Virus record (IMG/VR): IMGVR_UViG_3300044673_000238
Span: 1-20,336 of that record
Length of the DNA: 20,336 nucleotides
Strand: one strand, 5' to 3'
From: a virus
In this document: piece by piece, positions 1-7,706 of the stretch
Position numbering within the stretch: the stretch's first letter is position 1
Layout of the letters: each line of letters begins with the position of its first letter
Notes under the pieces: model-generated
Told to the model about the DNA's origin: nothing
Databases searched by the model: none
What the model saw: the letters and a program-made list of their open reading frames with translations, nothing else
Made by a program: the position numbers and the translations under genes

Positions 1-1989
1 CACAGAGCCCGTATGGTCATGCGATCCGCCAGATCCGGTCGTCTGCCCGCTCGTAGTTCCGCCGTTGGTCATATAGTAGTAAGTAGAAGCAGATCCGCTG
101 CCAACCTTGTATGAACCCGAAGATGCCTGGTGGGTATGCGCGCCGTTGGCGTTCACTGTCACCGATCCACTGAACGAGTGGTTGTGTGACGGCAATTCTG
201 CTGTCGCCAGCGTATGCGTGTTCGCGCCGCCTGTTTTCTCTACGGTGCTGAAGTTCGTGTCGGAGGAGTTCACACCAACCGGTACTCGCCCTGTGCCCCA
301 TCTTATCCATGTTCCGCCGAGGAACGCACTTTCATCCGCCGCCGACACCGTCATGCGAATGCTACCAACCGGGAAGATGAGGTTTGCCAGCCACAAAACG
401 CTTAAAAAGGCTACGCTATCGTCAAACTGCACATTCTCACGAAACCGCGCCTGCCAACCAACATCGAAGCTGTCCTCTTCGGAGATCTTGCCAACCGCCA
501 GTCCCATACCGGTGCTGCGCACGGAAAGGATGACTTCCGCCGTGCTGAGATCGATATATCCGTATGCTTCACCGAAATAGTCACCGAGCGTCACTCGAAT
601 ATCATAGGTGTACTGGTTCGATAGGCTACCACCGATTCGGTAAGAACCGTTAACGGTATAAGAAGAAATGGCGAACGTCGTATCCGTGTAATATGCCTCG
701 CTCTTGCGCTTATACCCAATCTTGAGTACGCGGGTGTTTTTGTTATTTACAATGGATATCGCACCAGTCACCGCTACCATGGCATATGTTCCTGTGTCGC
801 TCGCATTCCCTGCTGCATCGCACCGAAAAACCGAAACTGACTGGACGGAGGGCGAATCATATGCCACAACCTCAAACGTTCCAGTCAGCACAGTGGTCCG
901 GCCTCGACTGTCCGTGATCGTCGTGCGTATCGTGTTCGTGCCTGCTGTAGTCAACTCATTTGTCGCGAAGGAGTTGCCCGAATACGTCGCTCCATTGACC
1001 GTTGTCGAGATCGACGAGATCGATGAACCGTAGACACCGGAAGCGGAGATGCTGAAGCTCAACTTACTCTTTCGCTGAACAAAACACCCGAATTGCGTCG
1101 CCAGTTCCTCTTCTGCTTCCGAGAACCAGATCGATCCTGTCGGTACGACGGAAGCGGGAATCGCGGCGTTAATGCTCACCTGCGTCGTGCCGAGAAGAAC
1201 CCCGCTGGAATAGGTATCACAATAAAGTGTCCCCGCGACGCTCGTCGCATTCGGCGCAGCGTTAGCTTCATCCAATGATGGTGTCCACGAAGTGCTTGTT
1301 GCGGCGGTCTGCGATGCGATCATCGTCTCCGCGCGCGAGCCAAACTTTGCCCGCAGAGTATGCACAAACGCGCTCGACGCCGGCGCGAGCGATATCGTCG
1401 CCGCGCTGCTGAGCGTGACGGCGGAAACAGTTGGTGTGGTAATACGCGGAATCGCGGGCAGCGATAGGACTACGCTACCATTTGCCGTTCCGATTGACGT
1501 GGAGCAAGTGCAGTTCGCCGTGAACGCCAACGTAATCTGCTTTGTTCCATCCGAGTTGTGGCTGACCGTGCATTCGCCATATGCTTCGCTCTCTGTGCTC
1601 GCATTATCGGTCAGTATCATGAGGTACTGGTAGCCCATCGCCGTATCGTACGGTTCCTGATACTGTGTGATATATTCGTTGCGGTAAGGAATCCGCGAAA
1701 TCGCGAATCCTCTGCCTGTGCGGTTATACACAGTGCTTCCATCGATCGATACACTCATTGCGCCGCGTGAAATCGAATCAATGTTGCTGCAGTAAACGTC
1801 AAACTGCGAAGTGTTTCCAGATGTCGCCAGAAAAACATAGAACCGGATGGTTGAAGAGTTGCTTACAGCTGACTGCGAAATGATCTTATACTCTAGCCAG
1901 CAGGAAACTTTGCTTGCCGCGGTTCCGGAAAGCGAACCATTTACAATCGTATATCCGTCATGAATCGACTCATATGGCCAGTTTGCCAT
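1..1989 (-). CDS. Large tail fibre / receptor-binding protein, DUF859-like, 3' end outside window
   Basis: An uninterrupted minus-strand frame starts at ATG 1989 and stays open to base 1, giving 663 visible residues. The start has GGGGTGAGGGA just upstream and lies 4 nt after the tail endopeptidase-type gene. The body is Ser/Thr/Ala-rich, beta-type sequence with the segment LSLPAIPRIT, as I know it from DUF859 siphophage proteins. From about residue 561 it changes to a collar/receptor-tip type: WIRWGTGRVPVGV, then a Gly/His-rich run with LPSHNHSF and GAHTHQ, typical of trimeric fibre tips that carry metal-binding His-x-His motifs. Position after Dit and Tal fits a distal fibre that contacts the host surface. 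The family name rests on recalled pattern; the fibre role is inferred from domain type and gene order. The C-terminus is not visible. Confidence 0.85.
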   Translation of the reverse strand, partial: MANWPYESIHDGYTIVNGSLSGTAASKVSCWLEYKIISQSAVSNSSTIRFYVFLATSGNTSQFDVYCSNIDSISRGAMSVSIDGSTVYNRTGRGFAISRIPYRNEYITQYQEPYDTAMGYQYLMILTDNASTESEAYGECTVSHNSDGTKQITLAFTANCTCSTSIGTANGSVVLSLPAIPRITTPTVSAVTLSSAATISLAPASSAFVHTLRAKFGSRAETMIASQTAATSTSWTPSLDEANAAPNATSVAGTLYCDTYSSGVLLGTTQVSINAAIPASVVPTGSIWFSEAEEELATQFGCFVQRKSKLSFSISASGVYGSSISSISTTVNGATYSGNSFATNELTTAGTNTIRTTITDSRGRTTVLTGTFEVVAYDSPSVQSVSVFRCDAAGNASDTGTYAMVAVTGAISIVNNKNTRVLKIGYKRKSEAYYTDTTFAISSYTVNGSYRIGGSLSNQYTYDIRVTLGDYFGEAYGYIDLSTAEVILSVRSTGMGLAVGKISEEDSFDVGWQARFRENVQFDDSVAFLSVLWLANLIFPVGSIRMTVSAADESAFLGGTWIRWGTGRVPVGVNSSDTNFSTVEKTGGANTHTLATAELPSHNHSFSGSVTVNANGAHTHQASSGSYKVGSGSASTYYYMTNGGTTSGQTTGSGGSHDHTGSV

Positions 1990-1993
1990 TCCC

Positions 1994-3637
1994 TCACCCC
2001 GCGATCTTTTTGAAGTTCAAGTTTCCGCTCTCGGGTACCCAGGCATATCCTCCAATTCGCAGCGACGAAAGCACCTGCACATCATTAACGAATAACTTAC
2101 CCGCAGAAAAGTAAGCGATCGCGCTATTGGTAGTTACGCTGTCCTCACTGCCAGAGAAGAAATACAACACATCGTTCTCCAGCTTGAGCTTGATTGAGGA
2201 TGTGCTCTTTCCGATCACAATACCGGACGAAATCAAACGGATGAAGCTGCGCACCGACTCGAACTGCTGCGACGTTTCGCCGTTCAGCGTCGAGATGCGG
2301 CTTGCCGTTTCCGTGAAGTTCGCCTCGATCGTACCCGCCATGATGGAAAACGACGTCTGTATCGTATTCTGCAGCGCAACGAAATCCTGTGTTCGAACGT
2401 AGTCATCCAGCGCGCTCAGAATAATCTGCTGCGCAGATTGCAGGATCGACGTGTTTTGCGTGATCTGCTCCTGTACGATCTCCTTGATCTCACCATGCGT
2501 GGTATAATCCGCTTCGATCGATTCGATGCGGTTCTTCACCGAGGTGTTCTTCCGGATCTCTTCACCGATCAGAGAAGGTCGAGAATCGCCGAGCACGATG
2601 CCGGTGCTCGCCGGATTGTTCAACGGAATCGTCAGTTCGGACAGCACATATGTCTCCTCAGGGCAAAGCGTTCCGCAGGAGACGATCACCTTATCGAGGA
2701 AGCTAAACGACTCGACTATCGCGTCGGCATTGTGCAGATCGACCGCTGAGAGCTTGATCGTTTGTTTGAACAGCGCACCCGTGCCACTCAGCCAGTCACG
2801 ACCTTGGTTCATGAGGATGCTTGCGTCGGTGATTTCGTCCCAAGTGGTCGAAGAGATTGGCGCGAAGATTACGCCGTATTCAGCCGCAAGTGCTGTATCT
2901 ATTAGGTATTCTTGCCCTTCATTCACGCTCGCGATCGTCAGCCGCGCATCGCTGTCCGATTCCGGGTCTATATCCTTCAATGACGCACCGAGTGGAACGC
3001 AAGCGGTATAGGTTTCAGAAGCGTTCTTGCTCAACACAAGATCGATTAGGTTTTCGCCGAATTCAATCCTTTGGGTCGATGTATCCGGCACATCGATGAG
3101 CCAGTCCAGAATCGGATCCTCGTTTTCATCGAATCGAACGATCAGGTACCCACCGAGCGAATCAAGTAGATTGGCTTTCAGGGCCTGCCACGCCGAGAGA
3201 TAATCCTGTGTCGCGATGCTGACCGAACCAGCAAGATCGCAACTCCCTATTTCGAGACGCTGATTCGCGTTCATCTGCACGTTGTGCTGGATCAGGATAT
3301 GCGCCCAGATCTCTGCCGCTGTACCATCCATGGTAAATGGACGAAGGATGCTGTCCAGTAGAAACGCCAGCACGCCTTCCACAACAACCTTGCGGTTTTC
3401 GTAGAGATCGCGTTCATCCTCGATCGCACGTCCGACCCAGATCAGAGTGTCGTCCCGATAGACCTTAATACGGCTTTTGAGCTTCTCCAGCACACCGTAG
3501 TGCGGATGCTCCTTCGGTATCGTGAACGTCAATTCACCCGGCTCGTTCTTCTTCTGCGTCAGGTCCGGCTTGAACACGAATAAGTCCGGCAAGCGCGGAT
3601 CGTAGAGCACATACGAATCGCAGAGTATTCGGTACAT
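1994..3637 (-). CDS. Tail-associated baseplate hub protein (Tal-like, phage minor structural protein)
   Basis: This 547-residue protein resembles the 'phage minor structural protein, N-terminal region' family, the gp27-like hub at the tail tip. The N-terminal about 370 residues carry the typical pattern: a short beta start (YRILCDSYVLYDPRLPDLFV), then FTIPKEHPHYGVLEKLKSRIKVYRD and a later SAWQALKANLLDSLGGYL block (shortened here to stay brief). Residues about 380-470 are helical and coiled-coil-like (IESIEADYTTHGEIKEIVQE), and the end is beta-rich. I see no lysozyme or NlpC/P60 domain, so wall hydrolysis is not supported. ATG 3637 is preferred over TTG 3640 because AAAGGAGCG lies upstream and the ATG shares one base with the Dit stop. 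It sits between Dit and the fibre, the standard siphophage order. Confidence 0.88.
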   Translation of the reverse strand: MYRILCDSYVLYDPRLPDLFVFKPDLTQKKNEPGELTFTIPKEHPHYGVLEKLKSRIKVYRDDTLIWVGRAIEDERDLYENRKVVVEGVLAFLLDSILRPFTMDGTAAEIWAHILIQHNVQMNANQRLEIGSCDLAGSVSIATQDYLSAWQALKANLLDSLGGYLIVRFDENEDPILDWLIDVPDTSTQRIEFGENLIDLVLSKNASETYTACVPLGASLKDIDPESDSDARLTIASVNEGQEYLIDTALAAEYGVIFAPISSTTWDEITDASILMNQGRDWLSGTGALFKQTIKLSAVDLHNADAIVESFSFLDKVIVSCGTLCPEETYVLSELTIPLNNPASTGIVLGDSRPSLIGEEIRKNTSVKNRIESIEADYTTHGEIKEIVQEQITQNTSILQSAQQIILSALDDYVRTQDFVALQNTIQTSFSIMAGTIEANFTETASRISTLNGETSQQFESVRSFIRLISSGIVIGKSTSSIKLKLENDVLYFFSGSEDSVTTNSAIAYFSAGKLFVNDVQVLSSLRIGGYAWVPESGNLNFKKIAG

Positions 3638-4278
3638 CAAAGCGCTCCTTTCCGGTAGGTGAAGGTGATTCGTCCCGTTCCTAATATCCCGATCTCCGTG
3701 TCGCCCCCCATGAGTACCAGCGACGGAATGGTGTGTGTCCCCGCCGATAGTGTTACGGTGTAACTGACTGCTCTAATCGTAAACGTGAGCGTCATCTCAG
3801 CGGAAACGGTGATCATCGGAACGACCGGCATGCGCGTGTTCGTCAGCGTCACGGTCGCGCTGCCTGTTGGAAGTACCGTAATCGTAGTACTAAAGTGCTC
3901 CATCTTGTACGGTCTCGCGCGGCATTCCAGCGATAGTTCGCAGTATCCTGCGTGCCGCTCGACGCCCTCTACCGTGACCCGCGCGTCGAAATAGTACGCT
4001 GGGTCACGATCGAAGATCACGTTCATGCGCCGCCCGTGCACGTCTGCCGCAAACGAGGAGGTCAACAAGTCAAACGGTGCGCGGGCATATAACGTGAGCG
4101 GGATGATCCTGTCGGTGTATCGCACCGTACCGAACGCTTCCGACAGATCGAGAGCGCCGTCGCGCCCGGGGATCTCTACAAAGCTCGTCTGCGGTTCCGG
4201 CATGGGGATGGCGTAGGACGCGACGATCAGACCATAGTCCGCGTGCGCCCATTTCGTTCCGAATCGAATATCGCTCAC
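3637..4278 (-). CDS. Distal tail protein (Dit), siphovirus tail component family
   Basis: This 213-residue protein starts at GTG 4278, whose GTGA overlaps the stop of the tape measure gene, with GGAGC about 7 nt upstream. The sequence has the features of Dit N-domains: YAIPMPEPQTSFVEIPGRDG, then the aromatic/charged TVRYTDRIIPLTLY and RPYKMEHF near residue 120. In this family IPGRDGxLDLSE marks the belt that forms the hexameric ring at the tail tip. The C-terminal third is Thr/Val-rich beta sequence, fitting the galectin-like domain. Dit links the tail tube to the Tal hub encoded next. The length is near that of short Dit proteins without carbohydrate-binding insertions. Confidence 0.9.
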   Translation of the reverse strand: MSDIRFGTKWAHADYGLIVASYAIPMPEPQTSFVEIPGRDGALDLSEAFGTVRYTDRIIPLTLYARAPFDLLTSSFAADVHGRRMNVIFDRDPAYYFDARVTVEGVERHAGYCELSLECRARPYKMEHFSTTITVLPTGSATVTLTNTRMPVVPMITVSAEMTLTFTIRAVSYTVTLSAGTHTIPSLVLMGGDTEIGILGTGRITFTYRKGAL

Positions 4279-6614
4279 GTCAGCCGCTCCTTTCGTCTAC
4301 GAATCGCGCCCAGCGCGTCGTCCATGACGGGCGCAAGCCAACCGATGGTCGCGCCCGTATCCGCGACCAGCTGCATGCCCGCGAGCTGCGGCAGATACCG
4401 CCGCACTTCGGAGATCAGCACGTCCAGCTTCTGCGATAGCAGGTCGTTTGTGCCGCCGATGCCGATGTTGTTCGGTAGTTTCGTCAGTACGTCGATTGCG
4501 CCTACGTCCACGCTGGTCGGAATCGCGCTCTGAATCTGCTTGTTCACATCCTCCATGGCGTCGGTAAATCCAACACCCACGCCCTGCCCCATGTTTTCAC
4601 CGATTCCGGCGAACACCTTAGAGGGCGACGCGATACCGAGCGCTCTTTTCGCGCTTTTCACGATATTGGAGAAGAAATCACGCACTTTCGAGGCCAGCCA
4701 AGAGGCCATGCTCTTGATGCCTTCCCAAAGGCCACTCACGATGTTCTTGCCGATCTCCACCACCGAAGATACCGACGACCCGAACCCGTTCAGAATTGCG
4801 GATACGATCTGCGGCAGGGCGGCGACCAGCCGCGGGAGAGCTTTGATCAGGCCAATCGAAAGTTGAACCGTAAATTCGATACCAATGGCCATGAGGGTCG
4901 GGAGATTGTTCATGAAGAAGTTGATGATCCCCGTGATGAGCTTCGGCAGTGCTTCGATCAGCTTCGGCAACGCCCTGACAAGGCCCTCCGCCAACCCTTT
5001 CACAATCGAAAACGCCGCATCCAGTATCTTGTCCATGTTGTCGAACAGCGTTTCGCAGATGAGAAGCACCGCTTCGATAATCGCGGGAATCAACGTCGGC
5101 AGCGCGTCGCCAATTCCCTGTACGAGCGATGCGACCATTTGAATCGCGGCCTCGACCAACGCTGGCAGCATGTCGACAATCCCCTGCGCGAGCGTACTAA
5201 TCAATTGCACAGCTCCATCCGTAAACTGCGGTAGCGCTGTAATCACACCCTGTAGCAGCGTCATGACGATTCCGGAAGCAGCGGAGATTAGCGTAGGTAG
5301 ATTAGCCGCCAGCGCGCCGCCGATCGCGCTCACGATACTCATGCCTACCTGCACAAACTGCGGCAGGCTGCCGAGTATCAAATTCGCGATTCCGCCGACC
5401 GTTTCGCCAAGCACAACGGTAATCTTATTGAAGTCACCGCCCGCTTCCGCAAGTCCCGAAGTGAAGTCGCCGAGCAGGGAAACGCCATCATCCGCGAGCG
5501 TCTGGAGCTGCGGGAGCAGTACCGTACCCATGACACGTTGAGCCGCTGCCGCGCCCTGTTTAAGCCGTTGCACGGAATCATCGAACGCGCCGAATTTTGC
5601 GATCGTTTCCTCGCTTAGTACCGCGCCCATCCGCTTGGCTTCATCGGTCAGCGCCGCGATGCCCTCACTGCCCTGCGCGATCAGCGGATTGAGATCCTGC
5701 GCGCTCTTGCCAAAGAGCTGCATGGCCAGCGCGTCTCGCTCCGTTTCGTTTGCGACCTGCCCGAGTGCGTCGATGGCGTCCCAATAGACGTCTTCGCTGT
5801 CGCGCAGAGATCCGTCCGCGTTGGTCACCGATACGCCGAGGCGGTCGTATGCTTTGGCAAACTGCTCGCTGCCGCCAGCGGCGTTGGACATGGATTTCAC
5901 GTTCTTTGCCATGGAGCCACTCATAGTCTCAAGCGAAACATCCACGAGATCAGCCGCATAAGAATACGCCTGCAACCGCTCCACGCTCATGCCTGTGATG
6001 GAACTCTGCGTCAGCATCTCATCCGCATATGCCGCAGTGTTGACCGTCATATCGACCAGCGCTTTACCAGCGGCAATCGCCGCCGTTCCGATCGCCGCCA
6101 TGGCCGCGCCGAGCGCGACGCCGATGCCTTTCACGACCGAGCCGAGTTTGTCAAAACGCCCGCCCGCGTCATCCGCCTGATCGGCTGATTGTTTGATCTC
6201 GTCGCCGAATTCGTTCGCCTGCTTACCAGCGGAGTCCAGTCCGTTTGCTGTGCTATCCAGCGCGGTTTCATTCGCGCCCAGCTCGCGTTCCATACCGTTG
6301 AGCGCCGCTTTGGCGTTGTTGAGTTGAACCTGCCACGATTGGGTACGCTTATCGTTCTCTCCAAAAGAAGAAGCCGCGTTCTGCAACGCGGCTTCAAGGG
6401 TTTCGACCTTATCTTTTTGAGCGTCGATCTCTTTTCGAAGGACTTGGTTTCGGGCGGTCAGAGCGCCGACCGATTTGTCCTGTTTGTCAAATTGGGAGGT
6501 GACGAGGTTCATTTCGCTCCCTAAAACTTTGAACGACTGGTTGATCTCGGAGAGAGCTTTCTTGAACTCTTTCTCGCCCTCAATCCCAATCTTGAGTCCG
6601 AAGTCGGATGCCAA
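4275..6614 (-). CDS. Tail tape measure protein
   Basis: This 779-residue protein starts at TTG 6614, fixed by a perfect AAGGAGGTGA 4 nt upstream. Residues 1-150 are a charged coiled coil (VLRKEIDAQKDKVETLEAAL). A hydrophobic segment lies at about 160-190 (GIGVALGAAMAAIGTAAIAA), followed by a helical domain with LFGKSAQDLNPLIAQG, characteristic of tape measure proteins. Residues 417-636 form ten consecutive 22-residue hydrophobic repeats, most starting LP. The C-terminal part carries ALGIASPSKVFAGIGENMGQG, a common end motif of siphophage tape measures. The protein sets tail length and is probably delivered toward the host envelope. Its place right after the tail chaperones is normal except that a cargo cassette lies in between. 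Confidence 0.95.
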   Translation of the reverse strand: MASDFGLKIGIEGEKEFKKALSEINQSFKVLGSEMNLVTSQFDKQDKSVGALTARNQVLRKEIDAQKDKVETLEAALQNAASSFGENDKRTQSWQVQLNNAKAALNGMERELGANETALDSTANGLDSAGKQANEFGDEIKQSADQADDAGGRFDKLGSVVKGIGVALGAAMAAIGTAAIAAGKALVDMTVNTAAYADEMLTQSSITGMSVERLQAYSYAADLVDVSLETMSGSMAKNVKSMSNAAGGSEQFAKAYDRLGVSVTNADGSLRDSEDVYWDAIDALGQVANETERDALAMQLFGKSAQDLNPLIAQGSEGIAALTDEAKRMGAVLSEETIAKFGAFDDSVQRLKQGAAAAQRVMGTVLLPQLQTLADDGVSLLGDFTSGLAEAGGDFNKITVVLGETVGGIANLILGSLPQFVQVGMSIVSAIGGALAANLPTLISAASGIVMTLLQGVITALPQFTDGAVQLISTLAQGIVDMLPALVEAAIQMVASLVQGIGDALPTLIPAIIEAVLLICETLFDNMDKILDAAFSIVKGLAEGLVRALPKLIEALPKLITGIINFFMNNLPTLMAIGIEFTVQLSIGLIKALPRLVAALPQIVSAILNGFGSSVSSVVEIGKNIVSGLWEGIKSMASWLASKVRDFFSNIVKSAKRALGIASPSKVFAGIGENMGQGVGVGFTDAMEDVNKQIQSAIPTSVDVGAIDVLTKLPNNIGIGGTNDLLSQKLDVLISEVRRYLPQLAGMQLVADTGATIGWLAPVMDDALGAIRRRKERLT
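4707..5366 (-). repeat. Ten tandem 22-residue repeats inside the tape measure
   Basis: Residues 417-636 divide without gaps into ten 22-residue units beginning at 417, 439, 461, 483, 505, 527, 549, 571, 593 and 615. Eight start with Leu-Pro, for example LPTLISAASGIVMTLLQGV, LPALVEAAIQMVASLVQGI and LPTLIPAIIEAVLLICETL. Units six and ten lack the LP but keep the later IVxGLxxG pattern. Twenty-two equals two hendecads, so the run suggests a regular hydrophobic helical rod. I see the periodicity directly in the protein; the DNA copies have diverged. Confidence 0.8.
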
Positions 6615-6643
6615 TGAATCACCTCCTTAGGAAAAATGGGCAT

Positions 6644-6665
6644 AAAAAAACGACCCGAAGGTCGT
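6644..6665 (-). terminator. Intrinsic terminator closing the two-gene cargo cassette
   Basis: On the minus strand ACGACC-TTCG-GGTCGT is followed directly by a run of T's (6650-6644). The stem has 6 perfect base pairs with a UUCG tetraloop and a full U-tract. It lies after the stop of the second cargo gene and before the tape measure ribosome-binding site. Confidence 0.9.
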
Positions 6666-6745
6666 ATATTAAGGACTATGTTGCATTGTTGTTATCGATT
6701 GTATTTATGCCATTGTTAGATTCTTGGAACTGAAACGCACTTGAA

Positions 6746-7069
6746 TCAATCGTCAAGCTTTTCTATCAATCTCTCTGCATCCTGTGTTTTTATTCCTTCC
6801 ACACTCCGTTTAATCATCTGTAAACGAACTTCATGTAAAGCTCTGTTATATCTCGCACTATGCTTCTTATATGAATCAACCCGCGAAATGACGGACCTTT
6901 CAGGAGGAGTAATCGACCCAACAAACTTTTTTGCAAGGTACTTTTCTCCACTTGAATCAGCATCCAAAAATGTTACTATTCGTAACAACTGCTTATAGGA
7001 TAGACGTGATGCTTCTGGCACCATTCTCCTTGATCGCCTAACAACGGTAGGTTTAACAAGTAACTTCAT
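6746..7069 (-). CDS. Cargo gene B: small basic helical protein of unknown function
   Basis: This 107-residue protein has no family I recognise. ATG 7069 is chosen because GAGGAG lies about 10 nt upstream; it sits one base after the stop of cargo gene A, so the two are co-translated. A TTG at 7087 would overlap A but lacks a suitable site. The protein is strongly basic at the N-terminus (KPTVVRRSRRMVPEASRLSY) and appears helical later, with many Lys/Arg residues (RYNRALHEVRLQMIKRSVEG) and an acidic end (LIEKLDD). There is no signal peptide, Cys pair or membrane segment. The low GC content and AT-ending codons differ from the structural genes, suggesting acquisition by transfer. Such a protein could bind nucleic acid or be a partner of A, but this is inference only. 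Confidence 0.65.
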   Translation of the reverse strand: MKLLVKPTVVRRSRRMVPEASRLSYKQLLRIVTFLDADSSGEKYLAKKFVGSITPPERSVISRVDSYKKHSARYNRALHEVRLQMIKRSVEGIKTQDAERLIEKLDD

Positions 7070-7070
7070 A

Positions 7071-7586
7071 CTAGAATATCTCCTCAAAAAGTTTAATTCC
7101 AGATAGAGTATCCTTAAATCGTATTACAGAGAACATCTCGCTTGTTAGATCCTCGGCAATATACTCAATTGAGTGAGGAGCTGCCTTATTATCAACTGTT
7201 GCTTCTTTACACATAGAACATGCTAGCGATCCGTTTATGATATAAACCAATGGAAAAAAATCGTGTATTTTTGCTGCATCAACAATAGTGCGAATCTGAA
7301 GCTCTTCGTCTATTGTGATAACCCCTCTTTTTAGCATGATAGCCGCTCCCCGTAGAATACTTACACGGTTTTTCTCAATTATCATACTATGGTTATCTTT
7401 AGTAGCAATGTCTTTCAAATAGCTATTGCATATTGCTCTAGGATTGGATGAAGCCGGCTGAGAATCTCCAAGATCAAACGAAGTAGAACACCAAGCAAAG
7501 TATTTGTCTTTATAATACTTTTTCGCAATCTTATATGCTAATTCACTATTTGTTGAAAATAAAACTGCATCTCTAAAATCGCACAT
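7071..7586 (-). CDS. Cargo gene A: 171-residue protein of unknown function
   Basis: First gene of the AT-rich cassette, starting at ATG 7586 with a weak site (GTGAAGAT) about 37 nt after the predicted transcription start. I do not recognise the family. It looks like a compact soluble alpha/beta protein: VLFSTNSELAYKIAKKYY, then YFAWCSTSFDLG and SQPASSNPRAICNSYLKDI, a central MIIEKNRVSILRGAAIMLKR, and FFPLVYIINGSLACSMCKE. Four of its Cys (two of them as CSMC) do not form a clear zinc ribbon. No membrane segment or known nuclease, kinase or protease motif is visible. Its gene neighbour B follows with a one-base gap. Position inside a phage late operon with its own promoter and terminator suggests a moron expressed from the prophage; exclusion or defence is a guess. 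Confidence 0.7.
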   Translation of the reverse strand: MCDFRDAVLFSTNSELAYKIAKKYYKDKYFAWCSTSFDLGDSQPASSNPRAICNSYLKDIATKDNHSMIIEKNRVSILRGAAIMLKRGVITIDEELQIRTIVDAAKIHDFFPLVYIINGSLACSMCKEATVDNKAAPHSIEYIAEDLTSEMFSVIRFKDTLSGIKLFEEIF

Positions 7587-7615
7587 ATCTTCACGTCAAT
7601 CCTGAATCCTAGAAT

Positions 7616-7683
7616 TATATGGACTAGTTATAATATAACATTACTATGAGTAAAACAAAACCTTCTTTCGCGCTATCCATATA
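7616..7683. repeat. Inverted repeat flanking the cargo promoter, with central palindrome
   Basis: TATATGGA at 7616-7623 and its exact reverse complement TCCATATA at 7676-7683 bracket the cargo promoter. Inside, GTTATAATATAAC at 7627-7639 is a 13-bp palindrome overlapping the -10 box. They could be operators for a repressor, possibly a cassette product. AT-rich palindromes arise by chance fairly easily, so the confidence is low. Confidence 0.35.
7630..7658 (-). promoter_or_regulatory. Predicted sigma-70-type promoter of the two-gene cargo cassette
   Basis: Minus strand: TTGTTT (-35, 7658-7653), a 17-bp spacer, then TATTAT (-10, 7635-7630). Transcription would start near 7623 and leave a leader of about 37 nt before cargo gene A. 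It lies in the non-coding stretch after the stop of the chaperone frameshift product (7707). Confidence 0.55.
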
Positions 7684-7706
7684 AAGAATCATACCGTTGC
7701 ATGATG

